A stretch of 64,000 nt of DNA from contig SEMN01000204.1 of the NCBI GenBank assembly GCA_005408345.1, positions 434,001-498,000 on the forward strand, written 5' to 3'. Source of the DNA: Macquaria australasica (Eukaryota; Chordata; Actinopteri; Centrarchiformes; Percichthyidae). The notes beneath the pieces were generated by a model that made no database searches, was not told the DNA's origin, and saw only the letters and a program-made list of their open reading frames with translations. Positions 9,962-22,432 of this stretch are shown here, in pieces (positions within the stretch are counted from its first letter, which is position 1; each line of letters begins with the position of its first letter). Made by a program: the position numbers and the translations under genes.

Positions 9962-12280
9962 CAATCTGTGGGTTTTATGCATCTGTCGATGGTTGTCAAT
10001 ATAATGTAATCTAATCGATGCACAGGAATTGATGAATTAGCTAAATTAAGTATCAACATCATTACATCACAAATGCTCAACTGGCTGACCTGTGTAGAGC
10101 CTATTTAACTCTAGCTTTGAATGAAAAGAGACAAGCATTCATTACTGCTATTAATTTGCTAAATCAACTCTTTTGGGGCTGGCGGATGCTGCCTACATCT
10201 ATGCAAGCATTTTTACCCAAGCAAAAGTAATCCAAAGATACAACCTGTTAATTATAAATACCTGGGTATTTATAATTTAAGGCTATAAATTAAAAATCTC
10301 CCAGTGTGGGTTTCCATGAACATTTCTGTAGAAGTCTAATCTGAAAATGTGGATTTACAAAACTGAGAGAATCACCTGCTGAGAGGGTTATTTTTCTCAG
10401 TAGGAGGCTTCACATTTTATGCCGTTAAAGCTATTTCATTGTGGTTTCATCATCTCAATATAACTGACAGTGAAAATCTACTAATTCTACTGGACAAAGC
10501 TGAGGAGAGGCATTGTGTGTGGTTCATGTAAATACAGTATATATATATATATATCTGGAGAATATACACCAGTCACGAGAAGTGTGGTATTTTAGCGACT
10601 CTTATCTGGTTCGTGAAAGCTCCCCTGGAAACACCGCAATCATCTAAGGGTCATGACATCTACTCATGTCTGTATTGTGACTGACATAATTGTTCATAAG
10701 CACGAAATGATGATGTCATGGTCCATACAAAGCCACTGAATGCTCAGAGCAACACTGCTCTTTATTCTCCTCCTTTGAATCTGCTTTGTAGGTGCTTGGG
10801 TTTTAGAAAATCTTGCCAAACATTTTCTCCTTCCTGTTGGCAAGAACAATGTGGAATCCTTGCCATGGAAGGAAAGCATATTTCACACCCGTACACACCT
10901 ACACATCAAGTGGGATAGATTAGAGACAAGAGGCTTAGGGCATGAAAAGCACAAATAAGATTTCTTGGAGCATTCCCATACTGTAGCATGCTCGCAGTTC
11001 TCGGGTTCCTTTATTACCAGCCTCATACGTTTGCCTGCTGTGCTTTGTGCTAGCTGAAAATACAATGCACAAAGATTGCAGGGCTTTCACAAAGGCAAAA
11101 GCATAACGTAGACAATGCTTAGATACTTGTAGGAAGCAGCAAGCAAGCTCTTGTGTTAACTGAAGGGCGATGCAACAAAAGAGGCCATATTCTTCAAGTG
11201 GATGGATGTCCAAGGTAGCTTACAATCTTTTCTAACGTGAGCAAAGGGTTTGATTCCAGACTCTTTAGGGCCCGCAATCCATCATTAACTTGATGATTTC
11301 AATAAATCTAATCTAATCAAGTTAAAGGACAACAGAGTGATAAAGGTATTTTCCCTACTGAGCCCTCACATCTTCTAATAGTACTTGAATAGTAATTAAA
11401 TTAATTTTAATAGGTCCTTGTGCAGCCCACTGTTCAAGATAAAAGGTAATTATCAAGTCCAAAACACTGAAGTCGATACTCGTGTCCTTGTGGAGAACGT
11501 GCCTCCGAAGTTGTGCTTGAGAGAACAAACTTCTGAGGAAGGTGAGAACAGAGGAACTCCAGGTGTTGTTTTTCAAATGTTCAATGTGGATAACAGTGCT
11601 TTGTAGACTTCATGCTAAATTCTCACAATGAAAGTTGGTTTCTCACGTTCATTCTTGGTCAAGAACTAATACATCCACAGACTTCGTGGATCTATAGTTG
11701 TATAAGCAACATGTCTATAGATGTTGTGATGTTGTGTAACATGTCACTGAGGGAACAAGACAGACAACTTTCAAAGATACAGGCTTCTAAGAAAGCTTTT
11801 CATCAATGACTCATCTCCCAGAACCTTTCCCAAGCATTTTGAGAGGCTGCAAGAAGCACAATCCACACTTCTAGAAACATTACTTCACACTAATATTGGC
11901 ACATTTATCATCATGTAGTTCTGGTCTTGCTGTTCCATAAAATATGCCAATTTGAGATCACATTGATACTATCAGCCCTTATATAACATTCAGCTGAATG
12001 TGAAAAAGCATGAACATCTGGATGTACAGTAAGTGCTAATTTGCACAGCATGCACAGACACAAGATTACATTACCTTTGACTTTATCTCTGAAGTCAGCC
12101 AGCAATCATGTTTAAAATGTGAACTTTCTTCATAACAGACTGGTTTTGTGGTATCTAACTAATCATCTTCTGGGTCCAAATGTCATACTGTATCACTCAC
12201 TTGTGTTTGCTATAAGCCACGTTTTTGTTAGCATATCTCAGTAGTAGTTTTACACAGACCAGCAGCTCATCATCTGAAGT
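9962..12280. other. Unique non-coding DNA
   Basis: Contains a (TA)n run at 10538-10554 and otherwise no recognisable feature. Frames on both strands around 10694-11213 and 11355-11606 show no family pattern and overlap one another on opposite strands. Confidence 0.4.
10538..10554. repeat. (TA)n microsatellite
   Basis: About eight TA units in a row. Confidence 0.85.
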
Positions 12281-12556
12281 TAGGGCTACAACTAATAATT
12301 ATTTATTAGTCTATCAATTATATTTTGATTAATCAACTTTGTATGAACAACTGGTTAAAAACCCCAAAGGGATTCAATAAGAGAGAACAGCTGCATATAC
12401 TCACACTGGAGAAACTGGAACACACAATGTTTGACATTTTTATTTAATAATGATTAATAAAGTATTAACATTTTTGTAGTTTGACATAAGTCTTAACCCA
12501 AACTATGTCTATATTTTTTTGGAGATTCATTTTGTGTCAATTGACTAATCACTTAT
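12281..12556 (-). mobile_element. TAGGGCTGCAAC hAT-like MITE, diverged copy
   Basis: Starts with TAGGGCTACAACTAATAATTATT, the terminal motif of this family, and then carries the internal landmark GAGAAACTGGAACACACAATGTTTGACATTTT in antisense relative to 60502-60874. It ends near CAATTGACTAATCACT. Many substitutions show age. It is non-coding. Confidence 0.7.
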
Positions 12557-13214
12557 TTGAACAATGGTTACAGCACTGACAGCATCTGAAGCAGCTGCCC
12601 CTGATACTGCTGAATCTCCTAAAAGACTTTTTTAAGTGTGTATCCAAATCTAATGAATCATGAGTATCATCTTGTGTGGGTCCGGAGAGATGAATAAATA
12701 AATAAGGGAAGCTCAGAGGACTGGCCGGGCCCATTGCTTCAGCAGGGGGGCCTTCAAAGGGTTTGTGGGTGTAGTGAATCCCTACACTCAGCATCACAGA
12801 TGATCAAAGGCTCAAGTTGCTCTCTCTCTCTCTCTCTCTCTCTCTCGCCTCCTCCTGATCTAAAAACACCACTGGACCATATTAATCCACCCTCCACATG
12901 GTTTGTTTTCAGAGCATAATCACATAGCAAACAGTGAACTACTTAAACCATCTTAATGATTACCCCTGTGATTTACGCAACTTGACACGAGGCAGTATAT
13001 ATTAGCTCAGCATGCAGTCAGCAATCCCTTCTTTTGGCCTCCCAAAATGGCGTGAGCCTCGGCATCTGAACATGAGAATAATATGAACCATGTAGGAAGT
13101 GTGAGGAAAAATACCTCTAACCACCTTTATAAGGTTTAGGCAGTACATTTGACTTGCAACAGGTAGGGGTTTCACAGTGAAATACAGGACCAAAACCTTA
13201 AGCTAACTCAAACC
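12557..13214. other. Non-coding DNA with a (CT)n tract
   Basis: Apart from the microsatellite at 12820-12846, nothing recognisable. Confidence 0.4.
12820..12846. repeat. (CT)n microsatellite
   Basis: About thirteen CT units in a row. Confidence 0.95.
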
Positions 13215-13510
13215 CTTGCTGTGTCTCAAAATGTGTACTTCTGTACTTACACTTAATATTTTGAGTACATAAGTGCATTCACACTGACAAGTATGGCAAA
13301 ATGCAGTGTACTATGAGTACCCAGATGATGTACTCATAACGGTCAGAAAGTTGAGTGTGGAACGATGCACACCTCTCACCCTCAACGGTCGCCATCTTGG
13401 CTACGTAGCGGAAGGGGACGGACCAACAACGTATGAAAATGGCGGCCGCGTTTGCAATTGTTACGACTAAAAGTAAAAGCATGTTCATTTTTTATTCATT
13501 TTTAATATAA

Positions 13511-14154
13511 TGTGGGAGAAAAATCCCAAAGATGGGCCACAATGTCCTCAGGATCTTCCCCACACTATAAGCACTTCAATACTCAAAAATAATTCAACTG
13601 AGTCAAAAGAGTTCTAATATGAATAGAGTTTACTGACAAATCAACAAGTACAGCAAACCCGAGTTAGTTCATGGAGCAACCAACAGTCAAGCATACAAGC
13701 GCACACAAACCTGAGTCAGTCCATGAAGTAACTGACAATCCAAAGCACACATCTTCTTTTATAGCCACCCCTTTCACCCTCCTTCTGTGGGCTCAAAGTT
13801 GCGTAACCACCTGCTGACCTTGGCCTAATTTCTGTGATGTTTTCAGCCTGCTCTGAGCCACACCACAGTTTCCTCCCTTTTTTTCCCACTGTCTGATATA
13901 CTCTAACCTCCCACTGCCAGCTGCTGCACTTAATTAAGAATACAAGACTTCTATGATTATGCCCACATCCAACAACACATGACTACATCATGATTATGAC
14001 TGAACCTGACTGAACCTGACTTTTCCTGACCATTATCAATATGACTGACTTTGATTGACTTATACATAATACTGTAATATTGATTATGACTTATTTGACC
14101 TCTCTGACCTTACCCTGCAATGATTCAGTACTGATTCATCAATATTATACCACA
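13511..14154 (-). mobile_element. Candidate solo LTR (retroelement)
   Basis: Read on the minus strand, this 644-base block begins TGTGGTATAA and ends TCTCCCACA, so the ends form a short inverted repeat TGTGG/CCACA with the TG...CA tips usual for LTRs. About 400 bases in (near 13755-13765) stands TATAAAAGAAG, placed as a promoter with roughly 250 bases to the end. The left portion contains short degenerate TGACT/TCAGGTTCAG repeats (13990-14110). No coding sequence and no second LTR are seen. I could not find a matching target-site duplication (flanks AATATAA and TTTGG), which weakens the call. Gypsy-type or retrovirus-like origin is open. Confidence 0.5.
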
Positions 14155-14280
14155 TTTGGTGAATAAAATTTCCCACAAGAATTGAAGTCAAGTGCGCAAA
14201 CAAGCTGGCAGATATTTTGGCGTGCGGCAATCGCGGTAAAATGTTGCCGATAATGCTCTGCCCGGCTGCAATCAGCCATT

Positions 14281-14301
14281 AAAAAGAAGAAGAAGAAGAA
14301 G
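14281..14301. repeat. (GAA)n microsatellite
   Basis: Short run of AAGAAGAAGAAGAAGAAG. Confidence 0.8.
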
Positions 14302-14711
14302 CGGTCAAAGGTTACGATTGTCATTTCCGGTAAGCACACAACAGCAGTATTCGATTTGAGACAACACTACACTGTCAAAATTAATGCACTACACAAGTCA
14401 GTACATAGTGTACACAGTATTAAAAAAAAACAACTAACAGGTCCAGTTCATGGTGGATTGTGGAATTTATGCTAATTTACAAAGATTTAAAAATAAGTTT
14501 ATACTGCACTTAAAAACAGTAGAACTACAGCACTTCAGTAAATTTGGTATTAATTATAATTTCTGGAGAATTATGACTCATTTAAATACACCTGAGGCCA
14601 AACATATTAATTACTACTTACAAAACAGAATACATGCACAACAGACAAACCTTTAAAGGTTAAGGCAGGTGTTATTCCATATTTTTCTTACTGTCAACAA
14701 ATACCACAAAA

Positions 14712-14975
14712 ACACCAAAACCAACAACGTCTTAGTCCGTCTCACAGTGCTTTCTGACTTCCCTACCCTGTCTGTGGAACTCAGCCCCAAGACCATTGGT
14801 TCCTACTTAAGACCTAAATCTTTGGTCACAAATATACTACAGTTTCATTTTTAAAAAAGGTTCACTGGTTTCCTCAAACAGCTGGACGCTGTAGTTTTTA
14901 GCAAACGTTACTCAAACAGGAGTAAATAGTGCATTTGTTGGGGGCTATTTTCAGCAGCGGATAAATACACATTTG
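14712..14975 (+). repeat. Dispersed repeat family A, copy 2
   Basis: Same orientation and landmark order as 235-485. This copy preserves AACGTTACTCAAACAGGAGTAAATAG and TTTTCAGCAGCGGATAAATACAC, which I associate with a common fish interspersed repeat. Confidence 0.6.
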
Positions 14976-17900
14976 GTTTTCAAGTGAGTATTCCCCAGCA
15001 GCAGGACGTTGTATGTGGGATTGACTCAAAATAAGCTACAGTGCCCTTGAACATGTCACCCAGTGCAACAGTGTGGCTCATTTATATGCTTTTAATAGCT
15101 TTTGGACAATAGATATCTATGGCACAGAGGAAGAAGATATATAAGGCTTTGGATACACACACCAAACTTGTTAGTAGGATCAGTTAATTGTTGGTTTTTA
15201 ATGGGATGTGTTGACAGTAAGACATATATAGAATATCACCACTGATCCTTAACAAAGTAAGAGCATGCATGAGACTATGTGTGTACATCTGTATTTAAGA
15301 CATCACAATATATCGATATCACAATATAAAACGTTAATAGAGGATTATCCACATCCCCCACTCACAGTCAAGGTTGTATGGCTCACAGTATATACCAGTG
15401 TATTTAGGATGTCACCAGTACCTGATCGAGACCAGAACAAATCTATGTTGTATCCATATAATGATGTACGGGGTGTGTGTACACATTCAATTATAGATCA
15501 TTGTGGGGGTGAGCAATAGACTCATGCATATGCTCATTTGTTCACCGTGCCTGAGATGTATAATACAGAACACTGTATTCTCAGGGGCTTTGAAAAACTG
15601 TATATGCATATTTCTTTAGTCTTGAATCTTTATGCTCCTGGTCCTCCTCTGTTTACCCATCATTTCCAGGAAGTATCTGGTGGGCACTGAAGGCTTAAAT
15701 TAGCATTAGCCCAAGGTTAATTGTGTAGGAAATGAGGGGATATTTTAATATAAATCAGCTTCTCCTGCATTGTGCAGTAATTGTCATGGCTCTGCACTAC
15801 AGGTTTTTTTTTAAATTACCTGGAATCTACATACAGTGGTGCTTGTTCCAGGGGAACTGCCAGGTTGTTAAAATATTCTTACAGGAGGGAAACTGAAGAA
15901 AAGAACAGTAAATGTTTGGTATGCGGTACACAAGCCAGCATCAAGAAAGTGATGAGCCTTTCCAGCTTGACTCAGACATTGTCAGACATTTGCGATAACA
16001 GCCATGAATAACTGCTGAGCACATGACGTTTCTATGAGAGCCGTTTGAATTTCGATTTGAAAAGTTTTCCAACTATGTTCCTGCAATTTTAAATAAAACA
16101 CTTCTTATCGCTGAATTCATTGAATCAACAACTATGATAGGTGGCAGAGAAAGCAGAAAATGTTGATTTCATTCCTATCGTGTTATTTTCTTTGGGATCC
16201 AATTTAAGTTCTGTCAGGCAATAGATGAGATGAAATTGACGTTCATTTTGAAGACCAGTCATATACAGATAGCCAATCAAAAATGAATGTTATAGGTTTT
16301 TTGTTTTTTTTCACCTTCCTTCTCATTTATACAGCCTTAGCTTTTCTGAGCACTGGAAGACAAATTAGACTCAGTCATCTCATTTTTTATTTTTTGCCTG
16401 ATGTCTTTTTGCACTTCACTTTAACACCTCACAAACTATAAATCAGTCTGCAACGTCATATTTATTCTGATATATATCACCAACATCCAGCCTGTGTAGT
16501 ATAACATGCATAAATATATTTGAGTTCACAAGCTTTCCTAAACCAAATAATTCAGGCTTCCATGCAAGTCTGAAGCCAGAACGGTACGTTGATGTGATTT
16601 GATTGTTCATCAGTGGGTTAACTGTCAAATCAGCAGATCGGAATAAAATGCATTGATGAAATGTGCATATAGAAGGAGACCAGGTGTACAAGGCATAGAA
16701 AGATGTTAACACAAGTCAATTAAGTGTGCCTCCCACCTGTGATGGAGAGCAGATTCATTTCTATTTAACAACAGAGGAAATGAAAGTTCATTGGGCAATA
16801 TTGTTGTGAAGAGCAGCCAGATGGGACAGCTTTCCAAAATAGTAACAGGGGAGGGAAAAAAGAATCAGCGGGGGAAAATTAGTCCATCACTCTGTGACAG
16901 TTTCACAGGATATTGTCAAATGGAGCGTCCCTCTGGTGAAACGATTATAAGTTTGTTAGATTACTTTTGTTTAACCTTTCTTTAACCTTTATTTATGAAA
17001 ACAGCCGCATTAAAATTAAAATTATATTTGTGATTGTGACAGAATTTTGACTTCTAAACCGATTTAAACAAAACTAGCTCTTCATTACAGCTTTCTTTAA
17101 ACTAACCAGGAGGATCTCTTTGGTCTTAATTCAGTTTGACGTCAACGCTAATGCTCTCTAGAAGCTTTAAAGTCAACAAGAGAACAGCAGCATTGTGTTA
17201 ATATATTGAGTCATATAGCAACAAATTAACGAGCAAGTACTTTAGTGTCACTTGTGGAGCGAACATTTCTGCAATAATGGCTCAGCTCATGTTTATTTCA
17301 TTCTTTAAAAAACAATTTTGCACTCTCAAACTGCTTGACTGAGCTCCAAATATGAAGAATAGTAGTCAAGTGTGTAACATTTACTGTAAATTTTAAATGT
17401 GTGTTTATACCCAAAACTGATAAATAACAAACTGAATTGGTTAAAGTGTATAATCAAGGTGTTATGGTTTCAAATGGGCACATTATTTTGCTGCAAGACA
17501 CAAAACAAACTGTATGAGATGCTGAAAATACGTGCAGAAGCTTAAATGTAACATCAGGGAGAGCCCTGTCCAAAATAACAAACCAACCAGCCCAGAATAA
17601 AAATAAAATCACAATACTAAATAAACCAAAAAAGAAAAGGTACAATCCTAAACCTAACTCCCTATCAAGACAAAGAAACGGGAGGAAAGGAAATGTAGTA
17701 AAAATGGCAGTTCTCCCTTACGGAGCTTCCTGGCAAAGAGTTAAAGGTAAGTAACAGTAACTTCAAATAATTGATTGATTATCTGAAATCTAACAGCAAA
17801 ATCACTGTTTTCATACGTCAAGACACAAGTCCTGACAAAACAGCTCACAATACACAAACAGTTTGGGCTCCTCAATGTTTATGTACCCCCAGATGGACTG

Positions 17901-20649
17901 TGATTGGCTGCAGCTCACCAGATTCATCAGCCAATAGCACGAGGGAGGAGGAGGAGCTAGAGCTGAGGCCCACAGAGCCTGACAAGCAGCACAGCGCATT
18001 TAAACACATTTCATCAGTTGCAAATTCACCAATTGGAGGGAATGTAAAAAAGAAAAGTAAAAGTCACATTAAAATAAAGAATGAAAAGAGCTGAAAAGGC
18101 GGAGAGGAGTTGTGGACAGTGGAGTTCATTTGTTACAGTTAACAGAGGGCACCTGATCACTGTTAATTACAGCCATAAATTAGAGCAGAGGTAGATGCAG
18201 TTGAAATCAAAGATACCTAAAAATAATGCCATGGTGTTCAGTGTCAGTTTTGTTTTGAAAATCATTAGTAATGATTTGCTTTCCTCTGCATAATGAACCG
18301 CAGTCGTTGCCTGGAGTGATCTAAAAAAGCAGTGGTGTGCTGGCTTTCACTCCTCTCCCTGCTGTGAACAAACCACAGCAATTAGGAAAGGCAAGATACA
18401 TAACGAACAGAAGTCATTTATGGTGGGATATATTTAGAGCAACAAAACCTCTTGCACATAGATAAAGATTGTGATGTTTCCACTGAGAAAACATTTGAGT
18501 TAGGTTTGAGTTTCCAATAATGTGTGAACCTTTGAAACCTTGTGATCTTGTTGAGGGAAGGTTTGTGTACTTTTAGCTGAAGACAGAGGACATTTAATAA
18601 TGACAAAAGTCCCATTTTACTCAGCTTACTGTAGCTTCCTCACAAGACACATCATTTAAGTGGTTTTAGTATGAATTAAGTAACTGCGTAGGAATAGCCA
18701 GCCAATAGAAACCAGGTCTCTTAAAAGACATGATATTCATGTTGCAATATCCCACTTTAATTCTAATTTATATTCAGTAGATTAGACGGTAATCAAACCT
18801 TTCAGTCCCACAGCGCACCTTTGCTCTCTCGCCTCCAGGCTCAGTCAATCTGTGTCATTCAACATACTGAAGTCTCACTGTTGAACCATGAAGTTCACTG
18901 AAAGAAAAATAATAATTAATTACTCAGTCTGTTTGCATTTTTCACAGAATATGGATTTGAAAAAACGGTAGCCACTTAACAAAATATCTGCAAAATCGCG
19001 GCAAAAACCATCCATGTAGCATCATCCATATATCATCTATATATCCAAAAAGGATCCCTACATACATTCCCAAAACATGTACAGTATTTTACTCAAATAT
19101 TGCTTAAATGAATGAATAAGTGACTTTACTGTGCCAGACATTTGCATACAGTAAAAAGGGATAGATGTCACAAAGTCAAAGTAATTACTGAAAACCCCTT
19201 TCAGAATTTGAATTAGTGTGTTCAATGCACTCTGTGCACAAGGTTAAGGTTCAGGTTTTTATTCTTTATGTTATTATACTCAGAAGATCTAATCCACACA
19301 ACACTGTGTCTTTGTGTGAGCTTAAATGCACCCATTTGTATGACAGAACTGTTTCAGTAGACGTTTGCACTGAAGGACTCTGCAGTAAGTTGCTGTACGA
19401 TGGATAAAAAGTAGCCTATAGATTATCTTACTCTGTATGAATGTTTGTCTCTTCCTTGTTTATTTGTACCTGAAGACCTGTTCTTTGAAACGTATTAAAG
19501 CCTCTATGATATGGACCTTATTTCCATAGTTTTGTTCATCATTTTCAATAGTTTTGATAGCATCTTAACATTGGAGTCAATTAGGGAAACAAGTGGTTAA
19601 ATGATTGTACAAGTTGTAAACAAATCAGTTCAGCTTTAATGTTTAAACCAAATTATTTTGAAGTGAAAACAAAAGTGAATGAGTCCATTGTATTATTGGT
19701 TGTATTGTAAACTGTAAATACTAATATGGTAAAGACAACAGGTCAAATTTGAACCAGAGCAAAATCGAATGCACTTTTACAGTTTGGATAGTAATTTAAA
19801 AATTCTTCCTGGTTTGCATTTCCAAATAAGTGCTTTTGATGATCAGTTCTAACTGCATATTTCTTTACAACCTTTGTGATCACTGGACTGCTTGTGTTGC
19901 CAACCTATAAAGTGATGTTGCTGCAGACATCAGAAATCAAGATGACGAGTTAAATGAAAGTTAGACCTATGTTTGAGAAAACATCTTGAAATAGGGATCT
20001 ACTATGCAACGTGAGAAACTGGTCATTTAGGACTTTTGGAGAAAATTTGAGATCATGGATACAATAAATACATAACAGGGGACTTGGACCAGTCAGGCAC
20101 AAGAAAGGACCTAAAATGGGCGATCTGATTGGTGTTTTGATTTGATGTAAGCTCGATGTCTGTGCTCTGCTGACATTTGCCAATCTGTCATCTCCCACAG
20201 AGCGTTGTTTCCGCCTGAATTGTCAGATTTCTGACAAGATCACTCTATGGTGAATTGCCAACGAAACCAGCATGGCACTCCCAACATAAGTATACAAAAT
20301 TAATTAAAATCCTGGCAACATATTCCTTCCTTCCTTGTGAAGTAATGGCAATCTAACTCTCAGTGGGATGTAGTGTCAGGGTGTCTGTATCTGCATCAAT
20401 GTGTTTTTGCGTGAGTGACTGAATCTTTTTTCTTTCTTTCTTCAATGCTGTCTATTTCTCTCGAATAATAATCTCTAACATGTTTTTTTTCCCTGTATAG
20501 ATTCTTCGGTTTCAGCTCATGCCAGAGAAATTAGCTTCATGTGTGAACTCGGGATTTTGTATGTGGGCTTGCAATTTTAAGAGCGCGAATTCTGTCAGAA
20601 TTAGGACCAAAAAAAAAAAAGAAAAAGGATTACTCCCCAAAGGTGCACA
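14976..20649. other. Long stretch of unique non-coding DNA
   Basis: No gene, RNA or repeat recognised over about 5.7 kb. The largest frames (107 codons at 17771-18094; 89 at 16443-16712 minus) have no family pattern, no repeats and no splice context. It may be intergenic or part of a large intron. Confidence 0.4.
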
Positions 20650-20950
20650 CCCACTAACCTATCTCATCAGGGTTACATTGTAGAGACCCAGCAATCTTCT
20701 GCTGTTATAGAAAATGAATTGGGATGGCAGTGCAGCCAGAGTGCCAAATCAGACAGTCTTGGTGCGTCTGACAGTTTTGTAAAGAAGTGGCAAATCACCA
20801 AAGATCTCTGAGCCTTGGAGCTCGTGAGAGACAAAACCAGGACATGTGATTGCAATCGGGGGAACAATGTTGGGTGTAATAACTGGTTGGATATCGGCTG
20901 TTCCTCACAATGTCTGCGAGATACTCCTGTCACTGTCAGTACATTCACCG
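20650..20950. other. Candidate conserved non-coding element
   Basis: Balanced composition, no simple repeats, several palindromic GATTGCAATC-like words, open on both strands without a protein pattern. Suggested only by texture. Confidence 0.2.
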
Positions 20951-22035
20951 CAGAGCTTGATTAGGAGTGTCCGGGCGATGGGTAGAGGAGGTGGGGAAAC
21001 ATCATTTCACTCTAACTGCATCCTAAGCGGCAATGACTCATGACTGTTGTGCTGTCCTGTGTGTAAACAGAGAAACTTGTGGAGATTGATGGTTGTCGCT
21101 GGGCTGGGTGGTGGTAATAGCAGGCTATCTCAGGGCCTGTCCAGATTCTATTCAAACAGATCCCTCCCTCAGGCCTCCAGATAAAAATCCCATCATGGGC
21201 GAAGGTGAGGACTGATAGAAACAAAGCTCGGGCCTAAGTCTTCAGAAGGCCTTTTGTCTGCTCCGTGGGGGTCTATGTAATACAAATTCAGCTTAAAGTA
21301 TAGCACATTTCTGCATGTAGTGCAAGAGTCTATTATGTCTTGCATGGTTCAAATGATTTTGATGATAATGGCTTATATATAATTTCTCTTGCATTCATCC
21401 CAGCATAATTAATGTGTGTAATTAAGATTTCCATTACAACAGAGCAGCTGTTGTTAGCTTCATGCTGATAATGGACTTTGATCGGACTAAGATAAATTTG
21501 CTTTGTTGATTAGGTTAGAAATTGCTCAGCTGTTTAGTTTTAACTTTGAGCTTCTTGTTTTATGTTATGTAAGCAACCCAATGCCCAGTGACAGTTCTTG
21601 TCTTTTTCGAGTGCTTGACTGCTGTAGAAGAGATTAAGAAGATATAAAGGATAAAATGTAATTCATGTTGCAGGGAAATGATGTTCAGTGATGTACCTCA
21701 TGTTGTTATGTTGGAGTGGGCTTTGGCTGCTGGATTATTGGCTGTTTGACTGTTGTGGAAATTGGGGACCGAGTTTTAAGAGGTCATGAAATGTGCTTGA
21801 CACTGCTCTGACGTGACTGGCTCCGGTAATTACTGTGAATAAAATAATAACCCCTGAGCTTTTCTAAGAACCACTCTGAAAGGTTTAATCAGGCGACCAA
21901 CCTGCGAAATTATTCCTTTTTATTAAAATGGAACAAAATTTACCGGAATTGTGAAATTTACTGGAATCTGAAAGGTCTTACTTTGTCAAATTCCAACTTC
22001 AATCACAATTAATCATCCTACTTTGCAGTCAAAAA
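20951..22035. other. Unique non-coding DNA
   Basis: No recognisable gene or repeat. Confidence 0.4.
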
Positions 22036-22432
22036 TAGAGCTAGACCGATGCATCGGCCTGGGCTATATATCAGCCGACATTAGTTTAGTGCAGATATAT
22101 CAGTATCAGTGCATACGTCAGCTGATAAGCAACAACAATTTGCAGTGCAAGCCAAAATATGTTTGAGGTTATTTAGAAACAGTGTCTCCATTACATAGGT
22201 TGTCCACCAGACAAACCAGCGCTGACGTACGCTGTAAAAATGTCCGGCCCAGTATCTACGTTGGTCACAAGCCTTTAAAAAGACTAATTTAAGGGATATG
22301 TATCAAGATTGCTTGTTCATGGTAAAAAAAAAAAGATTAGTATCAGCCGATACATTGTTACAGTATTTTTTAAACTCCCAAATACTGATATCTGTATCAG
22401 CCTCAAAAATGCAGTATCGGCCGCTGGGCTTT
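22036..22432 (+). mobile_element. MITE family C (GACCGATGCATCGGCC ends), most complete copy
   Basis: The left end reads TAGAGCTAGACCGATGCATCGGCC. The right end reads GCAGTATCGGCCGCTGGGCTTTA. This gives inverted termini built on CGGCC/GGCCG. Internal landmarks AAAATATGTTTGAGGTTATTTAGAAAC, GTCCACCAGACAAAC and TATCAGCCTCAAAAATGCAGTATC recur at 42065-42392, 46133-46470 and 53754-54067. It is non-coding. The termini resemble a common fish hAT-type MITE; superfamily is from memory. Confidence 0.75.

Larger units (their letters stand above)
13215..14430. mobile_element. Old DNA-transposon-like repeat split by a later insertion
   Basis: The left arm 13215-13510 begins TGTGTCTCAAAATGTGTACTTC and holds TGAGTGTGGAACGATGCACACC and AAATGGCGGCC. 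The right arm 14155-14430 holds TTCCGGTAAGCACACAACAG, ATTCGATTTGAGACAACAC, GTGTA and TACATAGTGTACAC. These motifs are those of a common fish repeat whose ends read roughly TGAGTCTCAAAATGCGTACT. The middle is replaced by the candidate LTR at 13511-14154. The superfamily is not determined. Confidence 0.45.
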
